Source: JAFGTP01 sp964472715 | GTDB lineage: Bacteria; Fidelibacterota; UBA2242; JAFGTP01 | Length of the DNA: 8,702 bases | Assembly (NCBI GenBank): GCA_964472715.1 | Contig: CAYYMT010000140.1 | Span: 1-8,702, forward strand | Reading direction: 5' to 3' | Shown: positions 1-6,519 of the stretch, in pieces | How the letters are laid out: every line of letters starts with the position of its first letter | How positions within the stretch are numbered: the stretch's first letter is position 1 | Made by a program: the position numbers and the translations under genes | Notes under the pieces: model-generated | What the model was told of the DNA's origin: nothing | Database searches by the model: none | Seen by the model: only the letters and a program-made list of their open reading frames with translations

Positions 1-383
1 GCGCTGATCCCTGCCTTATCTTTGTTGGTCAGGACCATGCGATAGACTTTGGAAGGTTCCAGCCGGGCGGGAATTTCATAAGGGAGTTTAATGAACCCCT
101 GCTTTGAGATTTCCAGGTATTTTGTCCCCGGCGAAACATAAAGCCAGTACTCGTACTGTTTTTTATCTACGCTTTCCAGTTGGTTGGAATAAAATTTCAG
201 CCCCGACAGGTCCGTACTGATCTTGATCAGAGCGCAGAACTCGTCATTGACATCTTTTTTGGGATTTGTCCGTGCTGACAGGTCATTGCTGACTACCCGA
301 AAGGACTGCACCACGAATTCGTCCGCCAATAGCCCGGTGGTTAATAAAACTATAAAAAAACTCAACAGAACACCGTTCCTCAT
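1..383 (-). CDS. Secreted protein with PEGA-like N-terminal module, 3' end cut by window edge
   Basis: The frame is open from an ATG at 383-381 to the left edge, giving 127 visible residues. A strong ribosome site (GAGGAG, about 7 nt upstream) fixes the start. Residues 1-20 form a signal peptide: MRNG, a hydrophobic run, then LLAD. The mature part begins with a motif of the type FxVxxNDLSART, followed by a conserved Cys (FCALIKI), the phrase EYWLYVSPGTKYLEIS and a closing VYRMVL. From memory this pattern matches an N-terminal module of Bacteroidota-type secreted or outer-membrane proteins that often precedes PEGA, TPR or formylglycine-generating-enzyme-like domains; the downstream domains lie outside the window. 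The role is therefore unknown beyond export across the inner membrane. The gene is separated from recN by 177 bases and probably has its own promoter, though I could not find a convincing one. The gene call is firm; the family assignment is moderate. Confidence 0.75.
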   Translation of the reverse strand, partial: MRNGVLLSFFIVLLTTGLLADEFVVQSFRVVSNDLSARTNPKKDVNDEFCALIKISTDLSGLKFYSNQLESVDKKQYEYWLYVSPGTKYLEISKQGFIKLPYEIPARLEPSKVYRMVLTNKDKAGIS

Positions 384-505
384 CCTTTATCTCCTCATAC
401 CTATTTTATAAATACCTTGCTATAAAATAAATATTCAGATATTTAAATCAAAGGATTAGGAAGGAATAATATTTTTTGAATATCCTTTGGCGTACAGTTT
501 TTTTT

Positions 506-557
506 TGGAGTGCATTGACCGTGTCAATGCATGCACCAACACGGTTGGTGCACTCCA
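506..557. repeat. 52-bp nested palindromic element (three-way-junction fold)
   Basis: Three perfect inverted repeats fit together exactly. The outer pair is TGGAGTGCA at 506-514 with TGCACTCCA at 549-557. Arm 1 is TGCATTGAC (511-519), loop CGT, GTCAATGCA (523-531). Arm 2 is TGCACCAAC (532-540), loop ACG, GTTGGTGCA (544-552). The arms and the outer stem share the TGCA blocks, so two folds are possible: a 5-bp closing stem with two 9-bp arms and no unpaired junction base, or a 9-bp outer stem with two shorter arms. The element sits 3 bases past the recN stop codon. In the direction of recN transcription it is followed by nine A residues, not T, so it is not a standard intrinsic terminator for recN. 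It resembles REP/BIME-type or other small palindromic intergenic elements; I do not recognise the specific family. Confidence 0.85.
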
Positions 558-560
558 TAA

Positions 561-2270
561 TTAATTCTCCAGCAATTCCCTCGCCTGGTTCAGGCCATTT
601 TCTGTGATATTTTTGCCGCCGATCAGTTGAGCGATCTCGGTGATCCGTTCCTGTTGGTCCAGCGTCTTGATGTAGGTTACACTGCGATTGTCAACGATCT
701 TCTTGCGGACACTGAGGTGAGAATCGCCGAGACTGGCGATTTGCGGCAAATGAGTAATACATAGGATCTGGTGATTATCAGCAAGGTTTAGCATTTCCTC
801 GCCGACAATACGGGCAACCTGCCCGGAAATGCCGGTATCGATCTCATCAAACACCAGCACGGGAATTTTATCGCCGGTTGCCAAAATAGACTTGATGGCC
901 AGCATGATGCGGGAAACTTCTCCGCCGGATACTGTATCCACTAACGGCGTCATAGGTTCGCCGGGATTGGTACGAATATAAAACTCCACCTGGTCCAGAC
1001 CGTATTGATCGGAATAATAGGATTGATCGTCGATTTTGATCAAGCCTTTATCACTGGGCAGTTTACTGAGTTTGACTTCGAACCGGCTGTTTTTAAAGCC
1101 TAATTTTGTTAATTCCCGGCCGATTTCCTTTTCAAATCGCCGGGCGGTTTTGTGCCTTGCCCGGGACAGGTCCAGGGCCGATTCATAGTAGGCTTGCAAA
1201 GCTTTGTCCAGTTGTTTCCGGACAGTTTTTATATCAAATTCCAGACTGCCGCTTTGGTTCAGTTTCTCATCCAGTTCGGTTTTATATTTCAAAATTTCAA
1301 CGATGTCCGGATGATATTTCTTCTGAAGTTTATCCAGATCGGCGATGCGGTCATTGGTCTCCTTTAAGCGCGCCGGATTATACTCAATATCAGCAGCGGA
1401 ATTGGTAATATCACCGGAAAGTTCCTGAAACATATACTTTGTCTGCTCCAGGGATTCCAGATATTCATCAAAATCTTTGCTGATATCATTTAATTCCCGC
1501 AATTGCCCTATAACCGACTGAACCTGGTCATACAAAGTTTGATCGCCTTCATAAATAAGTTCTGTTAACTGACCGGCAATTTCATTGTACCGCTCGGCAT
1601 TCACCAGTCGTTTTTGTTCCTGTTCTAATTTTTCCAGTTCACCGGGTTGAGGATTGATCTTATCAATTTCATCGAACTGAAATTGCCAGAGTTCCTGTTT
1701 CTCACGGTTCAATTGCTGCCGGTCTTTCAGGGTTCTGAGTTTTTCCTGTAAATTGTTGACCGTGTCAAAAAGTGTCCGGGTTCTCGCCAACAAATCCCGG
1801 TAGAGCCCAAAGTTATCAAGATAAAAGCGGTGGGTGTCAACATTCAGTAATTGCTGATGAGCGTGCTGGCCGTGCATATCGACAATATAACTCCCCACGG
1901 TGCGCAGCAAATTAATGGAACAGGGCTTATTATTGATCCAGGCTGATGACCGCCCGGTATCATAAAGTTTCCGTCTCAGCGTTAGTTTATCATTGTCCAT
2001 GGGTATCTCATTTTCGTGCAACACAGAGGATAATTTTGACGATAATTTTGCATGAATATGAAACTCGGAAAATATCTCGGAATCGTGAGCGCCGGCGCGA
2101 ATTTTGGAAATGTCGGCTTTGTAGCCTAAGGCCAGGTTGAGGGCATTGATGACAATGGATTTTCCGGCGCCGGTTTCTCCGGTTATGACATTAAAACCAC
2201 GGGAGAAATCCACTTCAATATTTTCGATTATGGCGAAATTGGTTATTTTTAATTTACTTAAAATCAGCAT
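561..2270 (-). CDS. recN: DNA repair protein RecN
   Basis: This is an SMC-like cytoplasmic ATPase that acts in recombinational repair of double-strand breaks. At 569 residues it has the usual family length. It shows Walker A GETGAGKS at 31-38, the RecN-typical DMHGQHAHQQ at 131-140, a charged helical coiled-coil region at about 155-385, the ABC signature TVSGGEVSR at 446-454, Walker B VLVFDEIDTGISG at 471-483 and the H-loop ITHLPQIAS at 505-513. All ATPase motifs are intact. The N-terminus (ITNFAIIENIEVDF) aligns with normal RecN starts, supporting the ATG at 2270. That start lies inside the end of the VanZ-like gene (17 bp overlap) with only a poor Shine-Dalgarno, so translation is probably coupled. 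It is the last gene of the acpS-nnr-vanZ-like-recN unit, and the palindromic element follows its stop directly. Confidence 0.97.
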   Translation of the reverse strand: MLILSKLKITNFAIIENIEVDFSRGFNVITGETGAGKSIVINALNLALGYKADISKIRAGAHDSEIFSEFHIHAKLSSKLSSVLHENEIPMDNDKLTLRRKLYDTGRSSAWINNKPCSINLLRTVGSYIVDMHGQHAHQQLLNVDTHRFYLDNFGLYRDLLARTRTLFDTVNNLQEKLRTLKDRQQLNREKQELWQFQFDEIDKINPQPGELEKLEQEQKRLVNAERYNEIAGQLTELIYEGDQTLYDQVQSVIGQLRELNDISKDFDEYLESLEQTKYMFQELSGDITNSAADIEYNPARLKETNDRIADLDKLQKKYHPDIVEILKYKTELDEKLNQSGSLEFDIKTVRKQLDKALQAYYESALDLSRARHKTARRFEKEIGRELTKLGFKNSRFEVKLSKLPSDKGLIKIDDQSYYSDQYGLDQVEFYIRTNPGEPMTPLVDTVSGGEVSRIMLAIKSILATGDKIPVLVFDEIDTGISGQVARIVGEEMLNLADNHQILCITHLPQIASLGDSHLSVRKKIVDNRSVTYIKTLDQQERITEIAQLIGGKNITENGLNQARELLEN

Positions 2271-2643
2271 GGTCTAATTTATCCGATATTTTCAATATAT
2301 GAAAGAAAATGAGCCCGATTATTCCGCCAATGGAATCGGCTATAAAGTCGAAAATGGAACAACTACGGCCAGGCACAAACAATTGATGGATTTCATCGCT
2401 GGCGCCGTACAATAAAGTAATTATTAACGCGGTGAACAATAAATTGAACCTGGATTTATCTGTTTCCAGGGCTTTTAAGGCAATTCCGGTGAGGAATGAA
2501 TAAACAGCAAATTCAGCCATGTGGATGAGCTTATCCCAACCCAGTATTGTAAATTTTGGCAGCCGGTCAAGGGGATGGGATGATACGATGTATATCAGGG
2601 CTGAATAGAGCAGCCAGGGTAATACCAGTAATTTTCGTTTCAT
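2254..2643 (-). CDS. VanZ-like family membrane protein
   Basis: This small 129-residue protein has four predicted membrane helices at roughly 5-20, 43-58, 67-82 and 101-118. Its hallmarks are those of the VanZ-like family: GWDKLIHMAEF at 35-45, and YGASDEIHQLFVPGR at 79-93 followed by a conserved Asp (D99) and IADSIGG. The family is named after VanZ of enterococcal glycopeptide-resistance clusters, but most chromosomal members are standalone proteins of unknown function, and nothing here (no vanHAX genes) suggests antibiotic resistance. Its ATG overlaps the nnr stop as ATGA, and no Shine-Dalgarno is visible ahead of it, so it is probably translated by reinitiation. Its 3' end overlaps recN by 17 bp. 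The family call is firm; the role is unknown. Confidence 0.9.
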   Translation of the reverse strand: MKRKLLVLPWLLYSALIYIVSSHPLDRLPKFTILGWDKLIHMAEFAVYSFLTGIALKALETDKSRFNLLFTALIITLLYGASDEIHQLFVPGRSCSIFDFIADSIGGIIGLIFFHILKISDKLDHADFK

Positions 2644-4211
2644 AGGCCGATATTATCGTATTCTTTCAGGACTTTCGGAATAAATTTCAGCAGATCCGTA
2701 GCGATCAGCCCCCGAATCCCCACTTCCTGCCTGGCCTTATCAGCTGCATAGCCATGGAGCGCCATAGCCGCGTTTACCGCATCAAACTTTTCAATACCCT
2801 GGGCAATAAAGCCGGCAATAATACCGGTGAGAATATCTCCTGATCCGCCGGTTGCCATGCCCGGATTACCGGTGGAATTGACAGCAGTATCAAGATTAGT
2901 ATTAACGGAAATGGAATGGGCGCCTTTCAGTAATAACTGACAGCGATACTCGTTGACAAATTCCTTGGCGTATTTTATTCTGTCGACGCGAATAGTTTCG
3001 GCATCGGTTTGAATTAATTTGGCGAATTCGCCCACATGGGGTGTCAAAATAATATTATCATTATTTTTAAGCAGGTTCAGATCATCATGAAATATCTTTA
3101 GCCCGTCGGCGTCAATAACTACCGGTTTATTTACCTGACGGATAAGTTCTTTGCCAAATTTCAGGGCTTCGCTATTGTCTGAAAGGCCTGGTCCGAATAT
3201 AATTACATCAGCCCAGTCAATTTTTTCCTGTAGTCCCGGCAGGCTATCGGGACAAAAGGTTTGCTCACCGGATTCTATCACCGGCAGTGTCATAACTTCG
3301 GACAATTTAGTTTCCATGATTTCATTGAGGCTTTCAGGAATAGCGCATACAACCAGTCCGGCGCCACTTCGCTGGGCCGCCATACTGGACATATAGGCGG
3401 CGCCGGTCATTCCCTTTGAGCCGCCAACCACCAGGACTTTCCCCATCTGATGTTTGTAAGTATCGTAGCGAATGTCAGGAAAAATTTTGACCATATCGTA
3501 TTTATGAAAATAAAAAGTTTCAGAATCCAGTACCGTGAAACTTTCATCAGGATATTTGAGATCCGCCAGTATTATTTGACCGGTATGTTTTGGCCCGTCA
3601 TTGTATAGCAGGCCGCGCTTTAAAAATCCCATGGTGACAGTTTTCATGGCTTTGACAGCAACACCACTTATTTTGCCGGTATCACCATTAATCCCGGAAG
3701 GAATGTCAACTGCAAGAACCGGATGTTTTACAGGATGCTCGATATTATTGATCAGTTCTATGGCTTTTCTCATTAATCCCTTGACTTCTCCCCTGATACC
3801 TGTTCCCAACAGCGCATCAATGATGAGATCGGTTTCATGGAGTTTTTGCATCTTGTCAAAATCTTTGTTATCAGTAATGGTTTCAATGACAACATATTCC
3901 TCTTTGCATTTATCCAGGAAATATTTGGCGTCACCGGAAATTTTCTCTTCATTACCAATGATCCAGACTTTGACAAAGGCGCCCATATCCTGCAATTCCG
4001 CCGCGGCCGCAAATCCGTCACCCCCATTATTGCCGGTACCACAAAAGACATCAATACGACTGCCCGGCACATGTTTCAGAAAAATTTTTGATTTAATGGT
4101 TATAAATTTTCCGGCGGTTTTCATTAATTGCCGCCCGGATATTCCTAACTGGTTGATTGTGTAATCGTCGACGCGCTTTGCTTCGCTATTTGATAATACG
4201 TATTCTTTCAT
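2640..4211 (-). CDS. nnr: Bifunctional NAD(P)H-hydrate epimerase / ADP-dependent NAD(P)H-hydrate dehydratase
   Basis: This metabolite-repair enzyme restores NAD(P)H from its hydrated form. The N-terminal YjeF_N half interconverts R and S hydrates; the C-terminal ribokinase-like half dehydrates the S form using ADP (family knowledge). At 523 residues it is the usual length of the fused protein. The epimerase part has GTGNNGGDG at 58-66, DALLGTGIRG at 132-141 and AVDIPSGINGDTG at 167-179. The dehydratase part has HQMGKVLVVGGSKGMTGAA at 254-272, VVIDADGL at 364-371, TPHVGEFAKL at 390-399 and the catalytic loop NPGMATGGSGDILTG at 449-463. All key motifs are present. The start at 4211 overlaps the acpS stop as ATGA and is preceded by GGTGG at a spacing of 4. 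The stop overlaps the VanZ-like start in the same way. nnr next to acpS is a recurrent bacterial arrangement. Confidence 0.96.
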   Translation of the reverse strand: MKEYVLSNSEAKRVDDYTINQLGISGRQLMKTAGKFITIKSKIFLKHVPGSRIDVFCGTGNNGGDGFAAAAELQDMGAFVKVWIIGNEEKISGDAKYFLDKCKEEYVVIETITDNKDFDKMQKLHETDLIIDALLGTGIRGEVKGLMRKAIELINNIEHPVKHPVLAVDIPSGINGDTGKISGVAVKAMKTVTMGFLKRGLLYNDGPKHTGQIILADLKYPDESFTVLDSETFYFHKYDMVKIFPDIRYDTYKHQMGKVLVVGGSKGMTGAAYMSSMAAQRSGAGLVVCAIPESLNEIMETKLSEVMTLPVIESGEQTFCPDSLPGLQEKIDWADVIIFGPGLSDNSEALKFGKELIRQVNKPVVIDADGLKIFHDDLNLLKNNDNIILTPHVGEFAKLIQTDAETIRVDRIKYAKEFVNEYRCQLLLKGAHSISVNTNLDTAVNSTGNPGMATGGSGDILTGIIAGFIAQGIEKFDAVNAAMALHGYAADKARQEVGIRGLIATDLLKFIPKVLKEYDNIGL

Positions 4212-4576
4212 TTTTCCACCAATATTGTTGTTGCAGTTGCGATTTCCTTTATATGTGAGATTGATAATTCCAGATCAATTTTATTTGTATATTTTGTCAG
4301 TTCCTGTAAAAGCAGCACCTCCGGTTTACCATGCTTGTCATTGCGGATTTCAATAAATTTCAGCGGGAAGGATTTCCCGGGAAAAGCGCTCATTAAGGCT
4401 TTTTGCGTTGCCTCTTTGGCGGCAAATTTTCCGGCAAAGCGTTCGGCGGCTAACTTATATTGCCGGCAATAGATGATCTCTGATTCCGTAAAAACTTTCC
4501 GCAAAAATTTATCACCATATTTTTGTATGGATTCTTCGATTCTTTTCACTTCGATAATATCTGTGCCTAGCTTCAT
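4208..4576 (-). CDS. acpS: Holo-[acyl-carrier-protein] synthase
   Basis: This small enzyme transfers the 4'-phosphopantetheine group from CoA to a serine of apo-ACP, activating it for fatty acid synthesis. From the ATG at 4576 it is 122 residues, normal for the family. It shows GTDIIEV at 4-10 with the metal-binding Asp6, FTESEI at 29-34, the hallmark RFAGKFAAKEA at 46-56 with Glu55 as second metal ligand, and SISHIKEIATA at 105-115. A GTG at 4579 directly precedes this ATG in frame; I prefer the ATG because the Shine-Dalgarno GAGGGAG ends 4 nt before it but only 1 nt before the GTG. It is the first gene of an operon with nnr, the VanZ-like gene and recN, with its own promoter about 30 bases upstream and a terminator of the previous unit beyond that. 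Confidence 0.96.
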   Translation of the reverse strand: MKLGTDIIEVKRIEESIQKYGDKFLRKVFTESEIIYCRQYKLAAERFAGKFAAKEATQKALMSAFPGKSFPLKFIEIRNDKHGKPEVLLLQELTKYTNKIDLELSISHIKEIATATTILVEK

Positions 4577-4580
4577 CACA

Positions 4581-4587
4581 CTCCCTC
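4581..4587 (-). promoter_or_regulatory. Shine-Dalgarno of acpS, decides the start
   Basis: GAGGGAG on the minus strand is followed by TGTG and then ATG. Spacing of 4 nt to the ATG against 1 nt to the GTG favours the ATG at 4576 as the acpS start. Confidence 0.7.
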
Positions 4588-4606
4588 GTGATTAAAATTC
4601 TTAATA

Positions 4607-4635
4607 TATATACAAATTAGAATAGTAATTTTCAA
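4607..4635 (-). promoter_or_regulatory. Putative sigma70-type promoter of the acpS-nnr-vanZ-like-recN operon
   Basis: On the minus strand TTGAAA (4635-4630) is separated by 17 nt from TATATA (4612-4607), a good match to -35/-10 elements at ideal spacing. Transcription would start near 4600, leaving a leader of about 25 nt before the acpS Shine-Dalgarno and ATG. The site lies between the terminator of the upstream unit and acpS, exactly where a promoter is needed. The region is AT-rich, so a chance match is possible. Confidence 0.6.
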
Positions 4636-4655
4636 ATATGTTCCGGGATTTTATC

Positions 4656-4687
4656 AAAAAAAAGAGGTGATCAGAAAACCACCTCTT
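4656..4687 (-). terminator. Intrinsic terminator after the TPR-protein gene
   Basis: Read on the minus strand, AAGAGGTG (4687-4680) pairs perfectly with CACCTCTT (4669-4662) across a 10-nt loop, and the stem runs into an uninterrupted T tract ending at 4656. It begins 25 nt past the stop codon of the TPR gene. It should end the pgk-tpiA-secG-tRNA-TPR transcript and separate it from the acpS operon. Confidence 0.88.
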
Positions 4688-4712
4688 CTTAAAAATATAT
4701 GTATAAAGATTT

Positions 4713-6002
4713 TTATTGAACAGATTTCAATTCATATTCTGCTGATTTTTTCCATTTTGGATCTCTGGCGGCCATTCTAAAAGCATTTCTGGCGGCCTCT
4801 CTGTCACCTAAACGTCTTTCCGCAATACCCAGTTCATAGAGCGCAGCCGCCCAATTGGATTTCAATTCCAGCGCTTGTATGGCGGCTTCCTTGGCTTTCC
4901 GGGCCTGTTCGGCTGCATTGTAAGCGGCTGCCAACCGGTACCAGACTGTTTCCTTTTCCGGACTGAGTTCCGAAGCTTTTTTCAGGTTGATAATGGCCTT
5001 GTCCCAATCTTTATTTTCACTATAGATCACACCGAGATTTTCGTAAGGTGTTTCATAGTCGGGTCTTAGTTTAATTACTTCATTATATGCGGGAATAGCT
5101 TTGTCATAATTTTTCATTCTGTAATGAATATAGCCGATTTTGTCCCAGGCCGATGCGTATTTTGGATTGATTTCGGTGATTTCTCGAAAGGTTGCCAGGG
5201 CCTCCTTCATTTTATTCATTTTTACATAGATATTGCCTTTGACAACGTAAGCTTTAATATATTCTTCATAGATATCAATACAATTATCGACAGATTCTAA
5301 TGCTTTTTGATAGTTTCTCTGGGCATAATAAGACCTGGCCAGCAGATAATGGGCCATATATTGATCCGGGTCTAAAATTAAGGCCTGCTCGAATTTTTTC
5401 TCGGCGCGGTCGTAATCCCGGCGCTGGAGTAACTGGTTGCCTTCAGACAGGTATTTTTGCACATACATCTGGGCGGCCTGGGAGTATTTTTCTTCTTCGG
5501 GTCTCAGGTCCATTGCTTTCTGTAATTCTTCAGCGCCTTCTTTGGCTTTTTCCAGGCTCAGCAGAACCTGGGCGTATTGGAAATGGCCTTCGGCAAAATT
5601 GGGATTCACTTGTAATAGTTCCGCAAAAGCTTCTTCTGCTTCCGCGTATTTGCCATCTCTTTTGGCGCGAATCGCTTCGGTAACCTGAGTAGCAAAGGAA
5701 GCCATTTCATTACGGACTTCACGGTATTCCTGGTTGCCACGATCCAGCTCAATTGATTTATCAACAAATTCCTTGGCTTCCTGAATGTAGCCCAGTTTAA
5801 AGTAAATTTTACCGGCCATGATCAATGCCTGCGGCAGTTCCGGATTATCTTCCACAAATGGTTCGATGATCTCCATTGCTTCTTTATATTCACCGGCATC
5901 GTATTTTGCCTGCGCATCCTGAAGAACACCATTGGCAAAGCCGATAGAAAAAGTCAGTAAAACCATGCACAGTATTACAGCGCTTCTGGTGATGAATTTC
6001 AT
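4713..6002 (-). CDS. Secreted tetratricopeptide-repeat protein
   Basis: The 429-residue product has a signal peptide at 1-24 (basic MKFITR, hydrophobic core, cleavage probably after FAN or FANG), with no lipobox-like Cys. The rest is almost wholly alpha-helical TPR repeats, about nine to eleven units: for example around 26-59, 60-90, 116-147, 180-213, 214-247, 248-281, 282-315, 316-349, 350-383 and 384-416. The pattern of A/G at positions 8 and 20 and Pro near the end of each unit (NPxYA, RPDYE, DPDQY) is clear. No catalytic domain is visible, so it is probably a periplasmic or envelope scaffold; the partner is unknown. The ATG at 6002 follows AAGGGG at a spacing of about 8. It starts 43 nt after the tRNA-Leu gene with no promoter or terminator seen between, so it probably shares the pgk transcript and is its last gene. 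Confidence 0.9.
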   Translation of the reverse strand: MKFITRSAVILCMVLLTFSIGFANGVLQDAQAKYDAGEYKEAMEIIEPFVEDNPELPQALIMAGKIYFKLGYIQEAKEFVDKSIELDRGNQEYREVRNEMASFATQVTEAIRAKRDGKYAEAEEAFAELLQVNPNFAEGHFQYAQVLLSLEKAKEGAEELQKAMDLRPEEEKYSQAAQMYVQKYLSEGNQLLQRRDYDRAEKKFEQALILDPDQYMAHYLLARSYYAQRNYQKALESVDNCIDIYEEYIKAYVVKGNIYVKMNKMKEALATFREITEINPKYASAWDKIGYIHYRMKNYDKAIPAYNEVIKLRPDYETPYENLGVIYSENKDWDKAIINLKKASELSPEKETVWYRLAAAYNAAEQARKAKEAAIQALELKSNWAAALYELGIAERRLGDREAARNAFRMAARDPKWKKSAEYELKSVQ

Positions 6003-6045
6003 ATCAAAACCCCTTTTTTTTTATTTCTAATCGTCAAATAAGTCG

Positions 6046-6129
6046 TGCCGAAGACGGGAGTCGAACCCGTACAGGCTATCGCCCACATGGCCCTCAACCA
6101 TGCGTGTCTACCAATTCCACCACCTCGGC
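6046..6129 (-). tRNA. tRNA-Leu(GAG)
   Basis: The 84-nt gene folds as a class II tRNA on the minus strand. The acceptor arm is GCCGAGG with CTTCGGC (one G-T wobble) and discriminator A at 6046. The D-arm region is GTGGAATTGGTAGACAC. The anticodon stem is CATGG/CCATG with loop TTGAGGG, giving anticodon GAG at 6095-6093. A long variable arm (GGGC-GATA-GCCT) is typical of leucine tRNAs, and the T arm is ACGGG/CCCGT with loop TTCGACT. The 3' CCA is not encoded. It reads CUC and CUU codons. It lies 24 nt after secG and 43 nt before the TPR gene on the same strand, so it must be processed out of a longer transcript unless it has a promoter inside secG. It strongly resembles E. coli leuU, which also follows secG. 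Confidence 0.97.
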
Positions 6130-6153
6130 TATGAAAAATCTGAAATCGAAAAT

Positions 6154-6501
6154 TTATTCCTTCGTTTCAGTTTCGTTATCTTCTTCCTGAACACCTTGCG
6201 GAGCAGGCAATCCGGCGGCGGGGGCAACCCGTCGGTCGGCTTCTTTTCTGATCACACTTTCAGATTCAGGATTTGTCGGTGAGGACAACAGACTGATCAA
6301 AATCGTAATGATAAAAAAGGATGTGGCAAGTGTTGCACTGGTTTTGGACAGAAAAGTTGCAGCTCCCCGGTTACTTAATATGGAACCACCTTGCCCGCCA
6401 AATGTTCCGGACAGGGCATCACCTTTACTGGATTGGAAAAGTATCGACAGCACCAGTAGTACTGAATTGATAACGAACAAAATTATTAAAAAAGTATACA
6501 C
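6154..6501 (-). CDS. secG: Preprotein translocase subunit SecG
   Basis: This is an inner-membrane subunit of the SecYEG channel that aids SecA-driven export. The 115-residue protein has two membrane helices at about 3-22 and 58-75. Between them is the conserved cytoplasmic stretch LFQSSKGDALSGTFGGQGG (21-39) and the SNRGAATFLSKTSATLAT run leading into helix 2. The C-terminal tail (about 78-115) is hydrophilic, rich in Pro, Ala and Glu, and ends in an acidic run. The start is GTG at 6501, set by CAGGAGAG at 6518-6511 with 9 nt spacing, just after the tpiA stop; no other initiation codon nearby would keep helix 1 whole. It lies in the pgk-tpiA-secG-tRNA-Leu run. Confidence 0.95.
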   Translation of the reverse strand: MYTFLIILFVINSVLLVLSILFQSSKGDALSGTFGGQGGSILSNRGAATFLSKTSATLATSFFIITILISLLSSPTNPESESVIRKEADRRVAPAAGLPAPQGVQEEDNETETKE

Positions 6502-6510
6502 GTTATTTGT

Positions 6511-6518
6511 CTCTCCTG
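6511..6518 (-). promoter_or_regulatory. Shine-Dalgarno of secG, supports GTG start
   Basis: CAGGAGAG on the minus strand begins 1 nt after the tpiA stop codon and ends 9 nt before the GTG at 6501. It supports the GTG as the true start of secG. Confidence 0.7.
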
Positions 6519-6519
6519 A

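Noticed and set aside
223..411. Short plus-strand frame over the left-edge gene
   Set aside because: The minus-strand frame has a signal peptide, a strong ribosome site and a recognisable module; the plus frame has none of these.
403..452. Possible promoter for the left-edge gene
   Set aside because: The AT-rich stretch offers several TATAAAAT- and TTGATT-like words but no pair at good spacing, so no site can be chosen.
506..557. CRISPR-like repeat or single-hairpin terminator
   Set aside because: There is no repeat-spacer series, and in the recN direction the stem is followed by A residues rather than T, so neither label fits.
2254..2643. VanZ-like gene as a teicoplanin resistance determinant
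   Set aside because: No vanHAX, vanY or regulator genes are nearby; the chromosomal VanZ-like family is broad and mostly unrelated to resistance.
3601..4164. Open frame of 187 codons on the plus strand, antisense to nnr
   Set aside because: It lies wholly within the well-supported nnr gene, shows no recognisable domain and no ribosome site, and its composition is that expected from an antisense shadow.
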